NCBI GenBank assembly: GCA_963556495.2
Contig: OY747721.1
Span: 35,030,849 to 35,094,848 of the forward strand
Direction: 5' to 3'
Source: Valencia hispanica
Lineage: Eukaryota; Chordata; Actinopteri; Cyprinodontiformes; Valenciidae
Length of the DNA: 64,000 nucleotides
A program made the translations under genes and the position numbers. Numbering within the stretch: position 1 is the first letter of the stretch; every line of letters starts with the position of its first letter. The notes beneath the pieces are model-generated. The model was not told the origin of the DNA and ran no database searches. It worked only from the letters and a program-made list of their open reading frames with translations. Positions 45,671 to 57,000 of this stretch are shown one piece after another.

Positions 45671-46172
45671 TAAGGCAAGGCAATTTTATTTGTATAGCAC
45701 ACTTTCAACAGCAGGCTAATTCAAGGTGCTTTACATGATTTGGTGATTTTTTTAAAAACACATGGAATATAAAATTGGAAATTAAAAGTAAAAGAAACAC
45801 ACATTACACATGATACACAAATCAAAAAAGCAAGAGAGCATGAACACATTTAATACATATGACATCAAGCATTTACTCGAAGGCAATTCTAAACAGATGG
45901 GTTTTTAGTCTCGATTTAAAGCAGTTCAGAGTTTCAGCAGCTCTACACTCGTCAGGAAGTCTGTTCCAGATAAGGGGAGCATAGAAACTGAAAGCTGCTT
46001 CTCCATGTTTAGTTCTGAGTCTAGGGATGTTTAGTAGGCTAGAGTTGGAGGACCTGAGTGGTCTTGGTGGTTGGTACCATGACAACAGGTCTTCAACATA
46101 TTTTGGTGCTAAGCCATGTAATGATTTATAAACTAGTAGGAGTATTTTGAAGTCTATTCTCTGAGCTGAGGT
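45671..46172 (-). mobile_element. L2-clade LINE, 3' end
   Basis: Minus strand: tail 'ggcaattttatttgtatagcacactttcaac' in plus view at 45673-45705, then coding 46085-45873 reading PPRPLRSSNSSLLNIPRLRT, HGEAAFSFYAPLIWNRLPDE and SRLKTHLFRIAFE. It is open over 70 codons and 5'-truncated near 46172. Closely related to 10559-11335 and 53063-53925 but distinct in sequence. Confidence 0.85.
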
Positions 46173-46174
46173 TA

Positions 46175-46912
46175 GGGATCCAAAGCTGTACTGATTGTCC
46201 TCAGACCTAAATTTTAATTATCCACATTTTACTTTTATTGTTGAATTTATTAGTTTTCATAAACAATGATGTACAAATCTTTTACCATATATTACAGCTT
46301 ACAAAAAACTGCTCCTCAGCACTGTTTACAATCGATCAAATGTAACATCTACCCTACTAGAGCTATAAACAGGCATTTATGCTCTAAGAAAAACGATAGA
46401 AAGAGATTAAGACTTTTTAGTGTTGAACTTTTGAAGAATCAAACAAATGCTTTTTTGTGTATGTTTACATATTGACCCATAAAAGCTATGGAAAGGAGTG
46501 TTAAGATTACTTGAATGGTGTGATCCTACAAAGAAAGTGTCACATAATTTGTGTTCAAAGCCCCTGAGTCAATACTGTATATGCCATCCTTTCACTGCAG
46601 TTAGTTTGTGGTATACGACTTCATCAGCTCTGCAAATCTACAAACTGAAATGTTTGCCTATTTTTCTCTGCAAAATCCCTCAAGCACAGTCAGATTAAGC
46701 TGGACAATATTTTCAGTCGTTGTATTCAGCTCCAGCTTAAACGGTATGCCTACATCACGAGGTTCAATAATTCACGGCTCATGAGTCATGTCGTCACACT
46801 GTACAACCTGATGCTTGGATCCAACCTGACTTCTCACACTGTACACGATACGTCAGAATCTTGAACCCGGAACTGCAAAGAAGACGCAGAAGAAGAAAAA
46901 CTCGGAAGTAAG
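46175..46912. other. Spacer, nothing firmly recognised
   Basis: About 740 bp. Its right part, around 'gatacgtcagaatcttgaacccggaactgcaaag', may be internal to the DNA element at 46915 onward. Confidence 0.4.
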
Positions 46913-46914
46913 TT

Positions 46915-47812
46915 GATGGCTTATTTGAGAATGAGGCCTTGTCCACAAGTAGCCAGGTATCTCATAAATATAAGATATTTTTCTATGATTTGGCCTGTCA
47001 TCCACACAAAAACACAGACTTACTGCATCAAAAATTATTCTTTCAAAAACCTTCGACCCAAATGAAGATTTGCGAATTCTCCAGTGTAAGCATTTGCTGG
47101 ACGACATAAATAACCAGAGTTTAAGGTTTCGCAACGTCACTGCCAGTGACAAAAATGCTCTGACATCACATGTGTGATCTTTGTTTACACTCAGAAACAG
47201 CAGAGCTGTATCGGTTTTGCTAGCTTGTTTTTGCAAGCTTAATTATTCCTCTATGTAGAAGTTAGAAAGTAGAAAGTTATTCTGTTTGGATAGTGTAAGA
47301 GCCAAAGTAAATGTTTTAATTGTTACTGTCGCGCAGGTGTTATGGAATTACGTCATACACTGCAGGTGATTGCATGGGGGGTGTTGTTGCCCATTACTTA
47401 TCTGTCACTGGAATGTCGAACTGCATTGGTGAGCAGTTGCTTTGTTAACTTTTCTGTTGACCGTCGTCATGTTGTTGAAACCATCAAGTATCAAACGAGA
47501 GCCCGTTTATCCAGTATGTATTGATACAGTTTACCAATAAATCAGCAAAAACACAAGAGGAAATCAGAATGGTTTACTGGAAGACGCGTCACAGTATAGA
47601 CCGCTCACCCGCAGCGGCTTTTGGTGTGGAAAGAAGTTGCTACAGATAGGATTTGAGGAACTACTGCCACCTACAGGTTTGGCATGTCATTGAACATGCT
47701 TAACAATGCACTTAGGCGGTTAGGTGTGGATGGATTTTATTTTTTTTTAACGAGGTGGTGAGGATATTCAGTTATACAAAGACCCTGCTATGTGTACTCA
47801 GCAAAAACAAAG
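46915..47812. mobile_element. Non-autonomous DNA transposon ('ccacacgtagccgggt' type)
   Basis: The left part reads 'gaggccttgtccacaagtagccaggtat' and 'ttttctatgatttggcctgtcatccacaca', followed by 'gtcactgccagtgac'. The right part ends with 'ttaacgaggtggtgaggatattcag...' whose reverse matches 39105-39290. The left/right text fits a fish DNA element whose ends carry 'tccacacgtagcc'. I could not find a target duplication and the superfamily is unknown. Confidence 0.55.
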
Positions 47813-47814
47813 GC

Positions 47815-48745
47815 ACTGCCTTAGGAATCTGTGCTAGGAAAAGTGTAAAGAGGTGTAAAAAAGATCCTTTCACCACCGTTTCCATGTTGGCGAATGTGCA
47901 GTGTGGGAGTTGCAGGTAAATTTGGCTCGTGGCGCTGCTTTAACAGTGCGATACCGTTACAAGGACCCACCAGAATTTGTACTTGTATAACACTTTTAAC
48001 ACAAATTAGAATAAGATAATCAAGTTAAAACACACAATTACGAGCATACATCTGAAAAACTGTACACAACTATGATCACTGAATGAGAATATTAATAGGT
48101 CTGACCAAAGCCTATAGCTGCAGGCAGACACACTCACACAATAACACACACACAGACACAAAGTCATACAGATCAGCAGCATCCAAGCTCTGACACTTTA
48201 AAGCACAGTACTTGGCAGTCACAGTGCCACTAATAATTATGCTGCCATTAAGTTTGTCTTCCAAAACCAACATTATGCCTCCAAGTACGCAAGTCTTGTA
48301 CGTCAGATCTCAAAAATAACCTGACTGGATGCTGAAAGATCAACAAAAATATGACAGAAAAGAAATGTCAGCAACATCTCTCTAATGTCAAGTTAGATTT
48401 ACATTACAAATCATCAAGATTAAGCGGGAACAAGACAGTCGATGTATATATTAAACTTCAATTGCAGGTGAGTCTAGCAACTCATTACACAGGTTTCCAA
48501 GAGACAGTTGACTTAAAAAGGATGTCAGTTAACAAAGAAAACCTTTTTTCTATTTCATGCAGTCAGCAATGGCATACTGTCACAACAATTTCTTTATACA
48601 AGCATTGTGAAGGCTACCAGAAGTGACTTGGTCTTGCTGAAAAAGATGAAACCTATGGGGACTCATTACTGTGGAGCAATTAGACAAGGATAAATACTTT
48701 TCTAACTTGTGGTCTTAAATCAAATGAATACTTTACACTTTCATA
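47815..48745. other. Spacer, nothing recognised
   Basis: About 900 bp. The 91-codon frame at 48351-48626 has no domain; it may be the decayed start of the Tc1-like relic that follows. Confidence 0.45.
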
Positions 48746-48749
48746 TTTA

Positions 48750-49185
48750 GAGCCCAAGATGATTTGCAATATGGGTCCATAGCTGGGCTTAGCAGCAAAG
48801 AGACTATATGGCTTCACAAACGTGAAGAGTACAAACAAAACTGAAATGGTGGCTACAGAAGCTGCATTTCATTACTGGTATCACGAATTTAGAGTTGTTC
48901 TGCTGAATGTTGAAGGAGAAAATGCTACTATCACTCTGTGCGATTAACCATTGTGTACTTTTTCTTCACATGACAATTATCCAGAGCACATATCTAAGGC
49001 CACGGTTACATTTCTAAAGAAGAATACAGTAAATGTGATTCATCATCCAAGTATGTAACCTGATCTCAATCGAATCAAACACCTGCGGGGAATTATGAAG
49101 AGACAAATAGGGCAAACGTCTCCATCCACCAAGTTCTAAAAGAGGTCAGTCTCCAAGAATTGCAAAAGAGATGTTGCAATATGTT
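48750..49185 (+). mobile_element. Tc1-like transposon relic, 3' half of transposase
   Basis: Text at 48995-49180 corresponds to KVTFLKKNTVNVIHHPS followed by the decayed third catalytic motif (PDLNRIKHLRGIMKRQ, with Lys where Glu should be) and 'gaattgcaaaagagatgttgcaatatgttgcca'. The missing Glu shows a dead copy. The upstream part to 48750 is more decayed. Confidence 0.65.
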
Positions 49186-49214
49186 GCCAACGTGTTGATT
49201 CCATCCCTACAATA

Positions 49215-50040
49215 CTTTGTGCTGTCCACAGTGCTGGTACTTTTGGACATTAGTATAGCATTTGACACTATTGATCATGATGTAAAATGGGAACGACTGG
49301 AGAGCTGGGTCGGACTTTCTGGTACAGTACTTAAAGAACACAGACTTATTTGTTTCAATAGGAAACTTTTCATCAGAACGAACAGAATTCACATGTGGGG
49401 TGCCCCAGGGCTCCATCCTGGGGCCCCTCTTATTTAATATCTACATGCTCCCACTAGCCAAGATTATAACAACCAATAAAATTAGCTAACATAGGGCCTA
49501 AAGAGGAACGATCAAGAGTCAGCTCACTGCTTCAGTTAATACAGCTAAAAAAATACCGATCAGGCCCGAAATCTAGGTGTAGTAATGGACTCAGACCTGA
49601 ATCTCCAGGGTCACATAAAGGCGATAACAAGTTCAGCCTTCTATCACCTGAAGATAATTTTTAGGATTAAAGGACTGATGTCACAACAGGACCTCAAAAA
49701 ACTCATTCATGCGTTTATCTTTAGTCGGATTGATAACTGCAACAGTGTCCAGAGGTCTGCCTAAAAAGTCATTTAGACAGCTCCAGAATGCTGACTTCAA
49801 AATACTTTTACTAGTTTATAAATCATTGAATGGCCTAGAACCAAAGTATGTTGAAGATCTACTGTCACTATATCAACCCCCCAGACCACTCAGGTCCTCC
49901 AATTCCAGTCTACTCTGCATCCCTAGAATTAGAACCAAACATGTAGAAGCAGCTTTCAGTTTCTATGTTTCCAGACATTTGCAAAGCTGCTGAAACACTG
50001 AGTTCTTTTAAATCATGGCTCAAACCCCATCTGTTTAGTA
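49215..50040 (+). mobile_element. L2-clade LINE, internal and 3' coding part
   Basis: Reads VLLDISIAFDTIDHD (49240-49280), then the [14 protein letters not shown] box (49395-49435, frameshifted), then 'NLGVVMDSDLNLQGHIKAI' and 'RIKGLMSQQDLKKLIHAFIF', ending ILLLVYKSLNGLEPKYVEDL and RTKHVEAAFSFY. The FADD region and the LHWLPVAQRID block (near 49790) are deleted. It is the same subfamily as 10559 and 53063, but it extends further 5' and lacks the 3' UTR. Confidence 0.82.
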
Positions 50041-50044
50041 TGGA

Positions 50045-51540
50045 GGACAACGGGGGTCATTGGAAAAGCAATACACCATTTTGACGATAAGTGCTTAATT
50101 GTGAATTAAAAATATAGATTGCTAATATAATTTCAAATTTAACAATTAATCCATACAAAAAAAAGATAAATTTGAAAAGCATTTTGTAATTAGACATTTT
50201 AAATTGAAATGCTAAAGAGGAATTGCAAATTGTATTTATTATTTGATTATTAAATACTATGATTTGAAAATGTTTTTCAAATCCTATTTCAAAATGGAGA
50301 ATTAAATAACACAATTAATAAATGAGATTGTAAATATCTTTCCTTTTCATAGATTTAAAAAAGTTATTCCCTTTTCTACATCTGTTTTCTCTTTCTGGCT
50401 CTCATTTTCAAATTCATTTTGCAATTGCATTTCCTAAATGGTTTCCCCTCTCCTTTTAGGAGTTGCCACCCTAAAAGAAAGCCTTGCCACCCCTGCTGCC
50501 ACCCTTGCAGCTATGAATTCAAAAAACGGAACTGCTCTTCCTTTCTGCTCGCTCTCGCAGCGCGTGCTCCTGCGCCGGTCGCTCTCAATCGTCGATCTTT
50601 TTCGGGCACTTGTCAGGGGTTTTACTTTTTTAGTCTTATGTCGAGTTACTGTTGGCGTCAGAGTTGTCCTTGGTCTCTTCTGTGTATTTGGACAATCCAT
50701 TGCACTGCTTGCGAGTGTAATTGCTGACTAGCGGTAGTGGCAGTGATCTGAAACCTTTAACATGAAAGCGCTTGACGTCACATCCACAGACAGCGCAGGA
50801 AAATCCGACCCGACAGAAAATAGGAAAATTGGATACAGGCTTATAGGTGCACCCACTTTGAGCTGACAAGGTGTCAGTATGCTCATCAGGAGATGTTTGA
50901 GTCATAAATGGTCAAATAAAAAGGCTATTGTTACATTTATTTTGGGGGAAAAGTTTACATTTAGCCTCTTTAAGATATCAGTGACTGTTATCATTTACTT
51001 GACACTTCTTCTGATACATTCGCCACATTTATTACCAACTTGCGAATATGGCCTCTCATTATGGCTCATTTGACATGAAGAGTGACATCTGACAACTTCA
51101 TATGTGTCCCTCTCCGGCTCAGGACCCCGTAGGTTGGCTGAAGTACAACGTATTTCTATTACTCTGCGCTCGATTGCTTCTCCAGGACCCGGATGTCTGA
51201 CACAAAAAACTGAATTTAAGAATTGAAATTGAATTGTAGAAGTGAAACTGAATGGTTAGAAGTGAAACTTTAAGTTTTAGAGCTGAATTTACAGGAAGAT
51301 GAAATGCAGTAAATAAATAAAGCAAATAAATGAATTTTCAAAATATAAAATTAAATTTCAATTTAGTGACAATCATTTCTGAACTATAAATTAGATTTCA
51401 AATTGGGCTAATTCAAATTCAGTTTTTGAAAGCATTTATTCAATTTGAGCATTTCAGATTGAATCTGTGATGCAAAACTATAAGTGATGCAAATTCAAAC
51501 AGACGTAATTCAAATTCAGTTTTTGATGGCCCATAATTCT
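50045..51540. repeat. AATT-rich flanks around TTAA element copy 1
   Basis: 50045-50430 and 51180-51540 share a style of scrambled 'aattcaaatttcaatt' words and 'tttcaaattgggcta', unlike the surroundings. This may be one palindromic repeat or DNA element split by the insertion at 50434-50963. I could not align the halves reliably by eye. Confidence 0.35.
50434..50963 (-). mobile_element. TTAA-type DNA transposon, copy 1
   Basis: Over about 450 bp it matches copy 2 (56461-56992), including 'gacgtcacatcc', 'aaatccgacccgacagaaaatag' and 'tgctcatcaggagatgtttgagtcataaatggtca'. The right end reads CATTTAGCCTCT followed by TTAA (about 50955-50967). On the minus strand 50700-50434 encodes a basic N-terminus, MDCPNTQKRPRTTLTPTVTR and further KKVKPLTSARKRS. 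The left terminus is not visible. Confidence 0.65.
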
Positions 51541-51544
51541 GCAC

Positions 51545-51975
51545 ATACATTTCTTTGTTCTTCATTTTTTAAGAAAAAAACATGTTTTTCAGCTCAGATG
51601 TGACACTTAAGTTCAGGTGTGTATGTCTGCTCTGCAGAGAATGAAATCATTCTCCGCTTTCTTAAGGGTTTAATTTACGGATTTTCCCATTGGCCTCACC
51701 CCGCTCTTCTCTTTTGTTCAAACACAATAAGAACCCCAACGGAGAGAGCAACGTGGAAGTTTTACATAACCAAGTTATTCTACGTATGTGTGTGTGATCG
51801 GGCTGTTTGTTACAGTACACGTTTCATCTGCTGCACCCTTTATGTTTAATTTCCGCTTCTACAAACAATGGTCTTTGTGTTCTGTATTAATAACAGATTT
51901 TAAAAAGAGTGAAAATGTGCTACCCAAGAATAAGCAATCTCCAGTTGTGCAGACCATACAACTCAGATATTTTTT
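51545..51975. other. Spacer, nothing recognised
   Basis: About 430 bp before a LINE fragment; no motif seen. Confidence 0.45.
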
Positions 51976-51979
51976 ATAA

Positions 51980-52858
51980 TTTCCTGTTAAAAAAATGTAT
52001 TACAGGCATATTTCTTTGTTATCTCAGCTCTTCAAGATTCTTGAAAAACTCTCTGCAGGTAGATTGGATAATTTTGTTGGGAAAAACGCACTACTTTCTG
52101 ACAGTTGGCATGGTTTCAGAAAAGAAAGAACTACATCTTTGGTATTATTGAAGTTGGTTGAGGAAATCCCAAATGCGATTTACAATAAAACGTATGCTGC
52201 AGGAATATTTAGAGACTTAAATAAAGTATTTGATACCGCTTAAAGATATTATCCACAGAACTTGAACATTATGGCATCAGGGGAGTTAGACTGAGCTGGG
52301 TAATGAGAAAGGTAAAACACAGACAACAATTTGTACAAATGAGTGAACATAATTCAGTTTGCATCAACATAAATTTTGGTGTTCCTCAAGGGTTGATTTT
52401 AAGTCCCAAACTATTCATACTATACACAAATGACACATTTAAAGTTGCTGTGAACATATCAGTTTTTTGCTTCTTACATTTTCTCAGACCTTTCTTCAAT
52501 CTCTGTAAGAGGGGCATCTAGTTCAGTGATACTCCATCAAACAGGCTGAATATCCTATTGGCATGCAATATGTGTATTGATTAGACATCAGTTACTAAGT
52601 TAAAAAATTCCTTTGCGATATTAATACTGTGCATATCAGTATGCATCAGTATTAATACACTCGGCCCAATGTCCTTTTTTACAGTTTTTAACCTGAGTAT
52701 GTGCAAGGGAGTTGGGTTGGGGGGAGGGGGGTATAACTGATCATGCTTTTAAATCTGTGGCAGGGGGATGTGGTTTTATGTGGGGTCATTTTAATCTGTA
52801 AAGCACTTCATGATGCAATTTCTTGTATGAAAAGCGCTTCATAAATAAAGTTTGATTT
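51980..52858 (+). mobile_element. Non-LTR retrotransposon (CR1/L2-type), internally deleted
   Basis: The reverse transcriptase start reads YRHISLLSQLFKILEKLSAG (the YRPISLLP block) at about 51997, then LLSDSWHGFRKERTTSLVLL and AAGIFRDLNKVFDTA (first Asp block, mutated to N-K), then a broken part and FGVPQGLILSPKLFILYTND (52375-52430). The FADD box is missing. It ends with the tail 'tctgtaaagcacttcatgatgcaatttcttgtatgaaaagcgcttcataaataaagtttgattt' near 52858. It differs from the L2 copies at 49 and 53 kb. Confidence 0.75.
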
Positions 52859-53062
52859 GATATTGCAATGACAATATTGTTGCAATATATTGTTAAGCCA
52901 TAATGCTGTGTTTGCGCAAAACTGACTTTTCTTGGCCAAAGGTTTAGCTTTGTTTTCCTGAGACTATAACTGGTTGATGGAATTGAATGAAAATTTGTAT
53001 TTTATGGGTGTAGATTCATATCAACCAGGTTATTTAAACCAGTTTTTATTTTTGTTAAATTT

Positions 53063-53925
53063 TTCACACTTTCAACAACATGGTAATTCAAGGTGCTTTA
53101 CATGATTAAGGGGTAAAATAAAAATAGCAGTAAAACATAGACAAAGCATATAAAGTATAAACAGCAATAAAGCAAGAAGCACACACAAAACATATGATAC
53201 ATGAAAACATTACTCAAAGGCAGCTCTAAACGGATATGTTTTTAGTTGTGATTTAAAAGAACTCAGTCTTTCAGCAGCTTTGCAGTTGTCTGAAAGTTTG
53301 TTCAAGATTAGAGGAGCATAGAAACTGAAAGCTGCTTCTCCATGTTTGGTTCTAATTCTAGGGATGTTGAGTAGACTGGAATTACAGGACCTGAGTGGTC
53401 TGGGGGGTTGGTATAGTAACAGTAGATCTTCAACATACTTTGGTGCTAAGCCATTCAATGATTTATAAACTAGTAAAAGTATTTTGAAGTCTATTCTCTG
53501 AGCTACAAGGAGCCAGTGTAAGGACTTTAGAACTGGGGTGATGTGCTCTACTTTCCTGGTTCTAGTGAGGAACACGAGCAGCAGCGTTCTGGATCAGCTG
53601 CAGCTGTCTGATTTACTTTTTAGGCAGACCTGTGAAAACACTGTTTAAGTAATCAATCCGACTAAAGATAAGCGCAAAGGATGATTTTTTCTAGGTCCTG
53701 TTGTGACATCAGTCCTTTAATCCTAGAAATGTTCTTCAGGTGATAGAAGACTGACCTTGTTATTGCCTTTATGTGACCCTGGAGATTCAGATCTGAGTCC
53801 ATTACTACAACTAAATTTTGGGCCTGATCAGTAGTTTCTAGCTGTATTAACTAAAGCCGTGTGCTGACTGTTGATAGTTCCTCTTTAGGTCCAAAAGTAA
53901 TTACTTCTGTTTTGTCGAATGACTA
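53063..53925 (-). mobile_element. L2-clade LINE, 3' end with about 0.7 kb of coding
   Basis: Minus strand 53575-53210 is an open frame of 121 codons: FLTRTRKVEHITPVLKSLHW, LVAQRIDFKILLLVYKSLNG, LAPKYVEDLLLLYQPPRPLR and RTKHGEAAFSFYAPLILNKL, ending FRAAFE. Upstream coding back to a 'SFDKTEVI' block is frameshifted near 53590-53650. It is the same subfamily as 10559-11335, with near identity in the last 120 codons. Confidence 0.87.
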
Positions 53926-53929
53926 TTCA

Positions 53930-55075
53930 TCATCAAATTCATTGAAATAAAAATCCCTTTAAAGTTGCCTTAACATCCACTGATCTTTAGTCTTATGTCA
54001 TGTTTCTATGACTCCACATGAAATGTCACACTATGGTAGAAAAAAATAGCACGAGATAGAACATGCTGACCACAACCCTCAGAGAGCATAACACGTGTCA
54101 GCATGACATGGATCTAAAGCTGCTCCAATCTAATCTCATTTAGGACCCTATTCAACTTGAGTGAAAGGGTATCTTGGACTGAGGCAGCTTTCTTTCACAC
54201 TGCAAGAAGAAAAAAATTCAATCTAAATGAGACCTTGTGTTTACAACCTAAATGGAGAAGAAAGATTATGGAATACATGCAGGATGCACACTTGATCAGC
54301 TGTCCCTCCAGTTACTGAATACACACAGTCACATACATGACTGTTGCCTCCATAACTGTTAGCTGTGGGATAAAAGATGCCAATGAACATCAGACAAATA
54401 AAAAAACTTGTTTTTTTAAAACATTATTTGCACTATTCTTTCTTTAAAAGGCTTTTACTTCTACATAATTCTGTGAAATGATATTAATTATATTACTATG
54501 ATATTCAGAAGCAAAACAAGCATTGCTTACTGTCATTGGAAACGTTACCTCCACCCTCATTGTTTCCATAGGATTTCAGAGGGAAAGTAGCAGCCAGTAA
54601 CTATTAATCAAACGCACTCATGACTCATGGATCACCAGAGAGTGCGACCAGCTCTATAAAACCAGGCTTTTTGGCAGTCAGATGTGTCTTTACACAATGT
54701 CAACGATCTCAGATGAGAAACCACTGCTGTCCATCAGCGTGAAAAGGGTTACAATTTAGGACCATTTAAAAAACGTCAACTCAATCACTCTGCAGCAGGT
54801 AATAAGACAGCTGGCAGCTGTCCCAGCAGAGAATGTCCTTGCATTCCCTTCAATGCTCGTTTTGCAAAGATTCAAGAGCTGCATCTCAGAATCTACAGAC
54901 CTTAATATGTTAGATGTTGATGTTTGTGCCATGTCAATCACAAAAAGACGGTAAGATTGTGGTTTGTATGGAAGCGTTGTCAGCAGGAAGGCTCTTCTCT
55001 CAAAGGAATATGGTAGCACAGGTTTGTAAAATGTCAAAAAATGAACCCAAGGCTTTGGGAACAAGGTACTTTGTA
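53930..55075. other. Spacer, nothing recognised
   Basis: About 1.1 kb, AT-rich, no assignable repeat or domain. Confidence 0.5.
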
Positions 55076-55078
55076 CAG

Positions 55079-55443
55079 TGTCATGATTTCCCTGCTCCTG
55101 CCATGTTCTATGCTGCTCATCCGCTCTGAACTCACCCCCACCCTCCCGCTGATTTCAACCACCTGTGTTGTTGCTCATATGAACTCATGTTCAGTAACTA
55201 ATGCAAGAATATCTGCCATCACCCTGGTCATAGCTTCGTGCATTCCATGTTCCTGTTTCTGATCGTGTACCTGACCCGTTTTCTGCCTTCTGACCGTAGC
55301 CTTTGTTGGCTCGCTCACTGTTCTGTAAGCTACTCTGATTTTGGCTCTGAGCATTGCTTCATGTACCTGGACCCTGACCTTAATGCCACATGGACTCTAG
55401 ATCTGTTCTGCCTTTTCTGCCTTCCCTGTTGCTGACCTTGACA
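55079..55443 (+). mobile_element. Possible degenerate LTR
   Basis: A pyrimidine-rich block starts TGTCATGATTTCC and ends CCTTGACA, with the 'cctgaccc', 'ctgttctgcc' and 'cctgacc' words frequent in fish Gypsy LTRs. Flanking 5-mers TACAG and GGTTT do not match. Weaker than 4813-5515. Confidence 0.35.
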
Positions 55444-55446
55444 GGT

Positions 55447-56105
55447 TTCCCCATCGTTGAGTTTTGGATTGTGGACATTCTGTCTACAATGACTTACCCC
55501 ACAGTCGCCACACTCTGTGACGTCATTGGTTCTCGTTTCTAGCATATAGTCTCTCACTATACAGTCCCATGGGTGAAACAATCCCCAGTAAACAGACATA
55601 ATCTTATCCTCTCGTACATCTATCAGGATATAAGTTTGTTGAGCTCCGCGTTTCTGCAGAGGATCTCGAAGGACCTGCCAGGTAATCCATTATTTTCTGT
55701 TTGCACATTACATCCTGTTTGTGATCCCAGAGAATCATTTTCTGTCTGTTTTACAGAGTCTGGCCTGGGATACAACCCAAAGAAGATGCTACCTTCCATC
55801 TTGCACAACTCAGACCACAATTGAAGAAAGGATAAGCAAGTTGTTGTAAATAAAACTTGTTTAACCTTTTTTTGGGCTATGGTTTGTGTACTAGCTTCCG
55901 CTCGTACATTACCCATTGGAAGATAAGAACTTAGTAGAAACACATGGCCATTATGAACTGAACCATGTTTGGTAAAAGGAAAATGTATAAACACCACATA
56001 CAAACTTTTAAGGAAGGATGTTGAGGGGTGATGATTTGATCTTGTTTTGCAACCAGAGGACCCGGAAACCTTGAAGTCACTAAGTCAACCACAATCTCTT
56101 CAGTA
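55447..56105. other. Spacer, nothing recognised
   Basis: About 660 bp. The open frame at 55623-56003 (minus) has no domain. Confidence 0.5.
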
Positions 56106-56107
56106 GT

Positions 56108-56362
56108 AGGGCAACTGTGGTTCGCTAGGTAGAGTAGCTGGCTTGCAATTGGTGGGTTGTAGGTTCGATTACAGCTTCTCCCTGCAATGCCCCCGGGCAA
56201 GGCACTTAACCCCAACTTGCCTACCAATCTACGTATCAGTTTATGAATGTGTGCGCGTTTGTGAGTCCAGATAGGTGAATGTGGCTCCTGTGTAAAGCGC
56301 TTTGAGTGGTCAGCATGACTAGAAAAGTGCTATATAAGTTCAGTCCATTTACCATTTAAAGC
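56108..56362 (+). mobile_element. tRNA-derived SINE-like repeat, near full length
   Basis: The head has a pol III box A-like TGGTTCGCTAGGTAGAG and a box B-like GGTTCGATTAC (56163 on). It is followed by 'cccgggcaaggcacttaacccc', 'gtgaatgtggctcctgtgtaaagcgctttgagtgg', 'aaaagtgctatataagt' and the end 'cagtccatttaccattt'. This is the most complete of three related copies (3086-3215, 36905-37130). Confidence 0.65.
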
Positions 56363-56460
56363 CAATGTATTCTAGAGTTAATTAGAGGCCTTAGTCCAAC
56401 AAATGACTGCACACCAACCTTGGACCATGAAATAGAATAATATTTCAAACATAAATTTGA

Positions 56461-56992
56461 AGAGGCTACATGTAATTTTCTGAAATTTAAACCCGCGACT
56501 GACACCTGTAGCCAAAAAGACAGAACTGCTCTTCCTTTCTGTTCGCTCTTGCAGCGGGCGCTCGTAAGTTCACTCTAGTCGTTGCTCGGCGCCAGTCGCT
56601 CTCAATCTTCGATCTTTTTCGGGCACTTGTCAGGGGTTTAACTTTTTTAGTCTTATGTGGAGTTACTGTTGGTGTCAGAGTTGTCCTGGGTCTCTTCTGT
56701 GTATTCGCACAATCCATTGCACCGCTTGAGAGTGTAAGCTAATTGCTGACTAACGGTGGTGGCAGAGTGATCTGAAACATTTAATATGAACGCGCTTGAC
56801 GTCACATCCGCAGACAGCGCGCGAAAAATCCGACCCGACAGAAAATAGAAAAAATTGGATACAGGTTTATAGGTGCACCCACTGTGAGCTGACAAGGTGT
56901 CAGTATGCTCATCAGGAGATGTTTGAGTCATAAATGGTCAAAAAAAAAAGGCTATTGTTATGTTTATTTTGGGGGTAAAGTTGCATGTAGCC
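56461..56992 (-). mobile_element. TTAA-type DNA transposon, copy 2
   Basis: Left AGAGGCTACATGTAA after TTGA (decayed TTAA) and right TTGCATGTAGCC form inverted ends. The body matches copy 1 (50434-50963). Minus-strand 56717-56487 encodes MDCANTQKRPRTTLTPTVTP then KKVKPLTSARKRSKIESDWR, the same basic N-terminus as copy 1. The outer right end (expected TCTTTAA) is lost beside the hAT insertion at 57001. Confidence 0.68.
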
Positions 56993-57000
56993 ACAGAAAG

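Noticed and set aside
55623..56003. 126-codon minus-strand open frame
   Set aside because: No recognisable motif and no supporting signal; length is within chance for 64 kb.
56108..56175. Second tRNA-like head
   Set aside because: Also a SINE-type head; continuation into a conserved SINE tail shows it is not a tRNA gene.
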